Shown piece after piece: positions 47,439-53,699 of a DNA stretch of 64,000 bases (position 1 is its first letter; each line of letters starts with the position of its first letter). The notes under the pieces are model-generated. The model was not told where the DNA came from and did not search any database. It saw nothing but the letters and a program-made list of their open reading frames with translations. The DNA comes from CAJCIY01 sp964245825. Its GTDB lineage: Bacteria > Actinomycetota > Actinomycetes > Mycobacteriales > CAJCIY01. A program made the translations under genes and the position numbers. The stretch spans positions 62,001 through 126,000 of the forward strand of contig CAXTNT010000010.1 of assembly GCA_964245825.1 (NCBI GenBank). Direction: 5' to 3'.

Positions 47439-48806
47439 TCAGGGTGGTGGCTGGGCGGTGATGGTGCCGTCGGGGGCGCGGGTGAGGGTCCAGTGGTGGT
47501 CGTGGACGGTGGTGTGGTGCCGGCCGCACAACAGGACCAGGTTGCGGACGTCGGTGTTGCCGCCTCGGGACCAGGAGGTGAGGTGGTGGGCGTCGCACCA
47601 CTCCGGGGGGCGGTCGCAGCCTGGAAAGACACAACCGCGGTCTCGCACGGCGAGCGCCTTGCGCTGGCCGGGGGCGACGAGGCGTTGGCTGCGGCTGGCG
47701 TCGAGGATCTCGACGGGGAGTCCGCCGAGCGCGGGTGCGACCCGTCGCAGCGCAGCGCGGACCGCGGGGTGGTCGAGCGCGATGCCCGCCGCGCTGGCGC
47801 CGCCTTCGGCTGCGGGGGTGCTGGTGATGATGGTGCTGATGCGGGCGTCGCAGCCGATCCGCTCGATGGCGTCGCGGCTGAGGCTGGTGCCATCGGTGAG
47901 CCAGCCCCCTCCCGCGCGGGCACCCTCGCCACCTGCGCCTCGGGCGTCCGCGCCGCAGCCGTCCGTGCCGCTCCGCTCGCGGGCGAGGAGGGTGTCGAGG
48001 TCGACCAGGACGGTGAGCTGCGGGCGCTGACCGCCGTGGCTCGGCAGCTGGTCAGTACGCAGGAGGAGGTTGGCCGCTTCTTCGAGGGCGTCGGCCCGCC
48101 GCTGCGCCGCCGACCGCGTATCCACGTCACCATCGGGGCTGGGGCGCAGCACAGCCAACGGTTCGAGGACGGTGTGTAGGGCTGCGCCGGCTTCGGGGGT
48201 GAGCATCGCGTCCAAGGCCCACATGTCGCCGCAGCGGGAGAGGTGCAGGCGACGGCCGGCGTCGGCTACGGCGCGCCGGGCGGCGACTGGGTCGTCGGCG
48301 CCGCCGACGTGCAGCGCTTCGGCGTGGTCCGCGACCTGCGTGGCGACCTGTGCGGTGACGTCGACGGGGAGGTCGAGCGCGGCCTTGGCGATCAGCGGTT
48401 CCGCGGTGTCGAACGCGGCTGCTGTCAGTGTGCCGGTGGCGCGGGCGATGACCCGGGCGTGCCCGACCGTGAGCATGTCGGCCGCCAACAGCTCGGCGGT
48501 GGTGGTCAGTGGTCGGAGCGGGTCGGTGTGCAGGCGGCGAGCGAGGTGCAGGTCAGCGGCCAGCACACGACCGGATGCGCCGGTGCGGCGGCGGACCCAG
48601 GCCGCCGTGGACGCGGACCCGTCCACCGCCGCAGCCCCGGAGGAGTCGAACGCCGCCAGCAGCTGCAGGCCGACGATTTCGAGCTTTTCGATCAGAGCGC
48701 GGACGGTCAGGTAGTCGTCCCCGGCTGCTGCGCTACCCGGGCCCGGCAGCTCCAGCGTTGCTAACCCCGTTTCCGCCCGGGACGCCAGCTCAGCGATCGA
48801 ACACAT
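47439..48806 (-). CDS. DUF222/13E12-family HNH endonuclease-like protein
   Basis: 455 residues from ATG at 48806. N-terminal DUF222 helical region (about 1-300), then an HNH domain: CVFPGCDRPPEWCDAHHLTSWSRGGNTDVRNLVLLCGRHHTTVHDHHW with paired cysteines and His-His. A Gly/Ala-rich linker (DGCGADARGAGGEGARAGG) splits the DUF222 part. These genes are numerous in mycobacteria (13E12 repeats); their activity is little known. The start codon lies inside a perfect LexA box and 6 nt from a TACGAT -10 element, so damage induction is predicted. Confidence 0.9.
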   Translation of the reverse strand: MCSIAELASRAETGLATLELPGPGSAAAGDDYLTVRALIEKLEIVGLQLLAAFDSSGAAAVDGSASTAAWVRRRTGASGRVLAADLHLARRLHTDPLRPLTTTAELLAADMLTVGHARVIARATGTLTAAAFDTAEPLIAKAALDLPVDVTAQVATQVADHAEALHVGGADDPVAARRAVADAGRRLHLSRCGDMWALDAMLTPEAGAALHTVLEPLAVLRPSPDGDVDTRSAAQRRADALEEAANLLLRTDQLPSHGGQRPQLTVLVDLDTLLARERSGTDGCGADARGAGGEGARAGGGWLTDGTSLSRDAIERIGCDARISTIITSTPAAEGGASAAGIALDHPAVRAALRRVAPALGGLPVEILDASRSQRLVAPGQRKALAVRDRGCVFPGCDRPPEWCDAHHLTSWSRGGNTDVRNLVLLCGRHHTTVHDHHWTLTRAPDGTITAQPPP

Positions 48807-48812
48807 GTTCGA
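48797..48812. promoter_or_regulatory. LexA (SOS) box over the HNH gene start
   Basis: TCGAACACATGTTCGA, a perfect 16-bp palindrome matching the Gram-positive/mycobacterial LexA consensus CGAACNNNNGTTCG. It covers the ATG at 48806-48804, immediately downstream of the -10 element, so LexA would block initiation. Confidence 0.88.
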
Positions 48813-48818
48813 ATCGTA
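48813..48818 (-). promoter_or_regulatory. -10 box of leaderless HNH gene
   Basis: TACGAT on the minus strand, 6 nt before ATG at 48806, adjoining the LexA box. Confidence 0.6.
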
Positions 48819-48918
48819 CCAGTCTCATGCCCTCAGATCAACAAGACTGCCTGCAAACATTGAGGGATCGCGCATCGAACCTCCTGGCATACATGGCTGT
48901 CACCGCGTGAGTCCGTCC

Positions 48919-49003
48919 GTGCACAACGTCGAGCAACCGGTCCTTGTGCACAACATTCGCGGCGATGTCTGTGTACAAGGTCCAATGGCTTGACGTTGTG
49001 CAC
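48919..49003. repeat. Nested 85-bp inverted repeat
   Basis: Outer arms 48919-48934 and 48988-49003 (GTGCACAACGTCGAGC with one mismatch) and inner arms 48939-48952 and 48970-48983 (GGTCCTTGTGCACA with two mismatches) share one centre near 48961. It lies between the MFS stop (49021) and the HNH promoter, so it may terminate MFS transcription. GTGCAC occurs in three of the four arms, with GTACAC-like bases in the fourth. Confidence 0.85.
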
Positions 49004-49020
49004 AGAGCGCCGGTGATACG

Positions 49021-50295
49021 TCAGACGGGGGCCCGGTACCGGCGGAAGGACGGGACCAGCACCGCGACCAAGGCGATGCCCACGAGGCAGGCGAGCCCCC
49101 CGGACACGACCGAGAACTGCAGGCCGATCGTCGCGACGGAGCCCGACTCGAGGTCGCCCAGCCGTGGGCCGCCGGCGACCACGACGATGAACACACCCTG
49201 CATCCGACCCTGCAGCTCATCCGGCGCAGCCAGCTGCAGGATCGTCGAACGGAAGACCGCGCTGACCATGTCCGCGGCGCCCGCGGCCGCCAGGAACAGC
49301 ACGCCGACCCAGAGCGTCGTCGTCAGCCCGAAGCCGGTGATCGCCAGCCCCCAGACGACGATGGCGAGCAGCACGGCCAGCCCCTGGCGGCGTACGCGGC
49401 CGAACCACCCGCCACCGAGCGCCCCCAGCAGCGCACCGGCAGCGACCGCCGCGTAGAGGATGCCGACCGCACCGGACCCGGCGTGGAAGCGGTTCTCGGC
49501 CAGCGCCGGGAACAGCGCCCGCGGCATCCCGAAGATCATCGCGATGATGTCCGCGACGAACGTCGTCAGCACGACCGGCTGCGTACGCAGGAACCGCATG
49601 CCCTCGAGCAGCGAGCCGAAGCCTGCGCGGGTGGCGTTCTCACCCGCCGGCATCGGCCGCAGCCGTACCAGGGCGTACGCGGACCCGACGAAGCTGAGCA
49701 CGTCGACGAAGTAGGCCAGCCCCACGCCGCTGACCGCGATGAACAGGCCGGCCAGGAGCGGGCCCGCGGTCTGCGCGACGTTGAACGAGATCTGCGACAG
49801 CGCGTTGGCGGGTGCGACCTGCTCGGGGCGCAGCAACCGCGGGATGAACGCCCGACGCGCCGGCGAGTCCACCCCCATCAGCAGCGACTGGAACGCGACC
49901 ACCACGTACAGCACCCAGACCGCGTCGGCGTGGGTGAGCGCGTTGGCCAGCAGCGCGGAGGAGGCGAGCGTGAACCCGATGCTCGTGCAGAACGCGAGCT
50001 TGCGGCGGTCGACGGCGTCCACGAGCGTGGCGCCGAGCAGCCCGCTGGCGATGAGCGGGAACAGCGCCACGAGACCCAGCAGCCCCACGTCGAACGAGCT
50101 GCGGGTGAGGGCGTACACCTGCACGGGCACCGCGACCAGCGTGATCTGGGTGCCGAGCAGGCTGACGGTCTGACCAGCCCAGAGGCGTCGGTACTCGGGC
50201 GACTCGCGGAGCGGGGCGGTGTCGACGGCCAGGTGGCGGAGGCGGGTGCGCCGCGAGACCGGCCCGGTGACCTCTTCCTGTCCTTCGGCCGTCAC
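49021..50295 (-). CDS. MFS transporter, MFS_3/enterobactin-exporter-like
   Basis: 424 residues from GTG at 50295; the long upstream frame runs antisense to no promoter feature and is rejected because TAAGAT sits 7 nt before this GTG. Twelve helices; family cues are SPEYRRLWAGQTVSLLGTQITLVAVPVQVYALT at the first helix, LLMGVDSPARRAFIPRLL, and NALSQISFNVAQTAGPLLAGLFIA. Such proteins export drugs or siderophores, but the substrate is open. A palindrome overlaps its promoter, suggesting local control. Confidence 0.85.
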   Translation of the reverse strand: MTAEGQEEVTGPVSRRTRLRHLAVDTAPLRESPEYRRLWAGQTVSLLGTQITLVAVPVQVYALTRSSFDVGLLGLVALFPLIASGLLGATLVDAVDRRKLAFCTSIGFTLASSALLANALTHADAVWVLYVVVAFQSLLMGVDSPARRAFIPRLLRPEQVAPANALSQISFNVAQTAGPLLAGLFIAVSGVGLAYFVDVLSFVGSAYALVRLRPMPAGENATRAGFGSLLEGMRFLRTQPVVLTTFVADIIAMIFGMPRALFPALAENRFHAGSGAVGILYAAVAAGALLGALGGGWFGRVRRQGLAVLLAIVVWGLAITGFGLTTTLWVGVLFLAAAGAADMVSAVFRSTILQLAAPDELQGRMQGVFIVVVAGGPRLGDLESGSVATIGLQFSVVSGGLACLVGIALVAVLVPSFRRYRAPV

Positions 50296-50302
50296 TGCGA
50301 GG

Positions 50303-50314
50303 ATCTTACGTAAG
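50303..50314 (-). promoter_or_regulatory. -10 box and palindrome at MFS promoter
   Basis: TAAGAT (50308-50303 on the minus strand) lies 7 nt before GTG at 50295 and overlaps the perfect 10-bp palindrome CTTACGTAAG (50305-50314), a candidate operator. Confidence 0.5.
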
Positions 50315-50341
50315 CCACCTGCCGAAGGTTGCCTCGCGCGG

Positions 50342-50977
50342 CTACGGGTTGAGCCGCTCGAGCAGCCACCCACCGTCGGTCGCGGTGCCGGGCGTCCCGT
50401 CGGCGCGGCGGTAACGGAACCGGTCGTGCAGCCGATCCCGGCGCCCCCACCAGAACTCGACCGTGATCGGCAGCACCCGGAACCCGCCCCAAAAGTCGGG
50501 GACGGGGACCGGACCGTCGCCACCGAACCGCTCGTCCAGCGCCTGCCACTCCCGCTCGAGCGTCGCGCGGTCGGCGACCGGCTGCGACTGCCGGGAAGCC
50601 CAGGCGCTCACCTGCGAGCCGCGCGGGCGGCTGGTCACGTACGCGACGGTCTCCGCTCGACTTACCTGCTCCACGTCCCCCACGACGCAGACCTGCCGGT
50701 GCAACGTGAGGTACGGCAGCACCAGCGCCGCCCGCGGGTTGGCCGCCAGCTCCCGGCCCTTGCGCGAATCCAGGTTGGTGAAGAAGACGATGCCGCGGTC
50801 GTCGACCCCCTTGCGCAGCACCGTGCGTACCGACGGCCGACCGGCGGCGTCGGCGGTCGCGAGCTGCATGGCGGTCGGCTCGTCGACGCCCTCGGCCTCG
50901 ACCTGCGCGAGCAACCGCGCCAGCTCGCCTCGCCAGGTCGGCGCGAGGTCGGTGGCGTGCACAGGCTCGGAGTTCAT
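50342..50977 (-). CDS. pdxH: Pyridoxamine 5'-phosphate oxidase
   Basis: 211 residues from ATG at 50977. PdxH features: PTAMQLATADAAGRPSVRTVLRKGVDDRGIVFFTNLDSRKGREL (FMN-binding), AALVLPYLTLHRQVCVVGDVEQVS, SRPRGSQVSAWASRQSQPV and the C-terminal FWWGRRDRLHDRFRYRR...WLLERLNP, which carries the FMN and substrate ligands. It makes pyridoxal phosphate, the cofactor of SerC encoded two genes away. The divergent neighbour is citrate synthase. Confidence 0.93.
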   Translation of the reverse strand: MNSEPVHATDLAPTWRGELARLLAQVEAEGVDEPTAMQLATADAAGRPSVRTVLRKGVDDRGIVFFTNLDSRKGRELAANPRAALVLPYLTLHRQVCVVGDVEQVSRAETVAYVTSRPRGSQVSAWASRQSQPVADRATLEREWQALDERFGGDGPVPVPDFWGGFRVLPITVEFWWGRRDRLHDRFRYRRADGTPGTATDGGWLLERLNP

Positions 50978-51045
50978 GCGTCCGGCCTTCCCCCGTGCCC
51001 GCCGTCCACGCGGTGCGCGATGATGGCGGACATGGACTTCTGCGC

Positions 51046-52146
51046 ATGACCGCACCCGTGGACAGGGACCCGGACTTCGTCCCCGGCCTCGAGGGCGTCG
51101 TGGCCTTCGAGTCGGAGATCGCCGAGCCCGACCGGGCCGGCGGTGCGCTGCGCTACCGGGGCGTCGACATCGAGGAGCTCGTCGGGCACCGCGACTACGC
51201 GCAGGTGTGGGGTCTGCTCGTGGACGGCGCGTTCTTCCCCGGCCTGCCGCCGGCCGAGCCGTTCCCGGTGCCGGTGCACTCCGGCGACATCCGCGTCGAC
51301 GTCCAGTCCGCGCTGGCGATGCTCGCCCCCTACTGGGGCTTCGGACAGCTCATCGACATCAGCGACGCGCAGGCCCGGGACGACCTCGCCCGGGCCTCGG
51401 TCATGGCGCTGTCGTACGTGGCCCAGGCCGCCCGCGGCCCGGCGCACCCCGCCGTACCGCAGAAGCTGGTCGACCAGGCGACGACCATCACCGAGCGGTT
51501 CCTCACCCGCTGGCGCGGCGAACCGGACCCGGCACACGTGGCGGCGATCGACGCGTACTGGATCTCCGCGGCCGAGCACGGCGCCAACGCCTCGACCTTC
51601 ACCGCGCGGGTCGTCGCCTCCACCGGCGCCGACGTCGCAGCCTGCCTGTCCTCGGCCGTCGGCTCGCTCTCGGGCCCGCTGCACGGCGGCGCCCCCTCGC
51701 GGGTGCTCGCGATGCTCGACGCGGTCGAGGAGAGCGGTGACGCGGACCGCTGGGTGCGCGCGGCGCTCGACCGGGGCGAGCGGCTGATGGGGTTCGGGCA
51801 CCGCGTCTACCGCGCCGAGGACCCGCGTGCGCGGGTGCTGCGGCGCACGGCTGCCGCGTTGGGGGCGCGCCGGTACGAGGTCGCCGAGGCACTGGAGAAG
51901 GCAGCCGTCGCGGAGCTGACCGCGCGCAAGCCGGACCGCCCGCTCCGTACCAACGTGGAGTTCTGGTCGGCCGTCGTGCTCGACTACGCCGAGGTGCCGG
52001 CGTCGATGTTCACCTCGATGTTCACGTGTGCGCGGACGGCCGGCTGGTCGGCGCACATCCTGGAGCAGAAGAAACTCGGCAAGCTGATCCGGCCCGCCGC
52101 CCGGTACGTGGGTCCCGGTCCGCGGCCGGTGTCCGACATCCACTAG
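51046..52146 (+). CDS. Citrate synthase (type II-like, 366 aa)
   Basis: ATG at 51046. Citrate synthase elements: GALRYRGVDIEELVGH, HGANASTFTARVVASTGADVAACLSSAVGSLSGPLHGGAPSRVL (oxaloacetate-binding His), LMGFGHRVYRAEDPRARVL, and EFWSAVVLDYAEVPASMFTSMFTCARTAGWSAHILEQ with the catalytic Asp in VVLDY. Shorter than the ~430-residue main GltA type and like the second citrate synthase (CitA) of actinobacteria, so it may serve as citrate or methylcitrate synthase. It precedes serC by 36 bp. Confidence 0.9.
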   Translation: MTAPVDRDPDFVPGLEGVVAFESEIAEPDRAGGALRYRGVDIEELVGHRDYAQVWGLLVDGAFFPGLPPAEPFPVPVHSGDIRVDVQSALAMLAPYWGFGQLIDISDAQARDDLARASVMALSYVAQAARGPAHPAVPQKLVDQATTITERFLTRWRGEPDPAHVAAIDAYWISAAEHGANASTFTARVVASTGADVAACLSSAVGSLSGPLHGGAPSRVLAMLDAVEESGDADRWVRAALDRGERLMGFGHRVYRAEDPRARVLRRTAAALGARRYEVAEALEKAAVAELTARKPDRPLRTNVEFWSAVVLDYAEVPASMFTSMFTCARTAGWSAHILEQKKLGKLIRPAARYVGPGPRPVSDIH

Positions 52147-52182
52147 TCGAATACCCCTGTCCCACAAGCCTTTTGGAGTGCT

Positions 52183-53298
52183 GTGCCCGACATCGTGATC
52201 CCCGCCGACCTGCTGCCCGCCGACGGGCGCTTCGGCTCCGGCCCGTCCAAGATCCGCCCCGAGGCGGTGTCGGCGCTGGCGGCGGTCGGCGGCTCGTACC
52301 TCGGCACCTCCCACCGCCAGAAGACCGTCAAGTCCGTGGTGGGCGGGCTGCGAGCCGGGCTCGCCTCCCTGTTCTCGCTGCCCGACGGGTACGAGGTCGT
52401 GCTCGGCAACGGCGGCGCCACCGAGTTCTGGGACATCGCCACCTTCGGCCTGATCCGGGAGCGTTCGCAGCACCTGTCCTTCGGTGAGTTCTCCTCGAAG
52501 TTCGCCGCGGCGGCCGAGTCGGCGCCGTTCATCGCCTCGCCGACGATCATCACGGCCGAGCCCGGCGACCACCCGGTGACCAAGCCCGAGGACGGCGTCG
52601 ACGCGTACGCGCTGACCCACAACGAGACCTCGACCGGCGTCATGATGCCGATCGCGCGGACGGGCGGCGACGAGGCGCTGACCCTGGTCGACGCGACGTC
52701 GGGCGCCGGCGGCCTGCCGGTGACCGCCGCGGACTTCGACGTCTACTACTTTTCGCCGCAGAAGTGCTTCGCCTCGGACGGCGGCCTGTGGATCGGGCTG
52801 TTCTCTCCCCGCGCCGTGGCGCGGGTGGCGGAGATCGCCGAGTCCGGCCGGTGGGTGCCCGCGTCGTACTCGCTGCCGATCGCGCTGGACAACTCGCGAC
52901 TCGACCAGACGTACAACACCCCGTCGCTCGCGACGATCTTTCTGATGGAGCAGCAGGTCTCGTGGCTGAACGAGCAGGGCGGCCTCGAGTGGGCAGTGGC
53001 GCGGACGGCGGAGTCGTCGGGGATCCTGTACGACTGGGCCGAGGCGTCGCCGTACGCGACCCCGTTCGTGACCGACCCGGCGAAGCGGTCTGCGGTGGTG
53101 GGCACGATCGACCTCGCCGCGGAGATCGACGCCGCCGCGGTGGCCAAGGCGCTGCGGGCGAACGGCGTCGTGGACACCGAGCCGTACCGCAAGCTGGGCC
53201 GCAATCAGCTGCGGATCGCGATGTTCCCGGCCGTCGAGCCGTCGGACGTGCGGGCGCTCACCCACTGCATCGACCACGTGGTCTCCGCCCTGTCCTGA
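52183..53298 (+). CDS. serC: Phosphoserine aminotransferase
   Basis: 371 residues from GTG at 52183 (TGGAG upstream). Actinobacterial SerC: FGSGPSKIRPEAVSAL, YLGTSHRQKTVKSVV, THNETSTGVMMPI, VDATSGAGGLPV and the PLP lysine in FSPQKCFASDGGLW (Lys194). It converts 3-phosphohydroxypyruvate to phosphoserine for serine and, in many bacteria, contributes to vitamin B6 synthesis. Located beside pdxH and citrate synthase, an order common in actinomycetes. Confidence 0.93.
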   Translation: MPDIVIPADLLPADGRFGSGPSKIRPEAVSALAAVGGSYLGTSHRQKTVKSVVGGLRAGLASLFSLPDGYEVVLGNGGATEFWDIATFGLIRERSQHLSFGEFSSKFAAAAESAPFIASPTIITAEPGDHPVTKPEDGVDAYALTHNETSTGVMMPIARTGGDEALTLVDATSGAGGLPVTAADFDVYYFSPQKCFASDGGLWIGLFSPRAVARVAEIAESGRWVPASYSLPIALDNSRLDQTYNTPSLATIFLMEQQVSWLNEQGGLEWAVARTAESSGILYDWAEASPYATPFVTDPAKRSAVVGTIDLAAEIDAAAVAKALRANGVVDTEPYRKLGRNQLRIAMFPAVEPSDVRALTHCIDHVVSALS

Positions 53299-53344
53299 CC
53301 GGCGTGCTGCCGGCATGCTGCTTCGCTCGCTGCTCAGCGACGGG

Positions 53345-53350
53345 TACGGT
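53345..53350 (+). promoter_or_regulatory. -10 box of leaderless DUF2530 gene
   Basis: TACGGT exactly 6 nt before GTG at 53357. It argues for the shorter start of that gene over ATG at 53315. Confidence 0.5.
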
Positions 53351-53356
53351 CGGGCG

Positions 53357-53644
53357 GTGGCCGAGGCTGAGCCGACCGCGGCCCCCGGGGCGGCGGTCGA
53401 GCGCGCGGCCCCGCAGGCGCTGGACGTCGACGGCATCGCCGTGGTGAGCCTGGGGACGGTGCTGTGGGGCATCGCGCTGGTGGTGGCGATCGCCGTGCAC
53501 GGTCGGCTCGAGCGACACGGTCACCTCTGGTGGGTGGCGGCCGCGGCGGTCGGCTTCGGGCTCGGCCTGCTCGGCGTCGCGTACTGCACCCGCCGCCGTC
53601 GCCGGCTCGGCGCGGTCGACGGGCGCCCGGCCGAGGCGGGTTGA
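53357..53644 (+). CDS. DUF2530 small membrane protein
   Basis: 95 residues from GTG at 53357. The DUF2530 pattern is clear: LDVDGIAVVSLGTVLWGIALVVAIAV (first helix), HGHLWWVAAAAVGFGLGLLGVAYCTRRRRR (second helix with basic end). Function unknown; restricted to actinobacteria as far as I know. It is convergent with the sacsin-like gene. Confidence 0.8.
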   Translation: MAEAEPTAAPGAAVERAAPQALDVDGIAVVSLGTVLWGIALVVAIAVHGRLERHGHLWWVAAAAVGFGLGLLGVAYCTRRRRRLGAVDGRPAEAG

Positions 53645-53699
53645 CGCTCATTCCGGCCGCTCCCGAGAACCACGCGAGGCCCGGCGGCGGGGCTGACAC

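Noticed and set aside
49021..50523. MFS start at 50523
   Set aside because: The first ~75 residues lie antisense to the pdxH 3' end and are low-complexity; GTG 50295 starts just before the first helix and has a -10 box.
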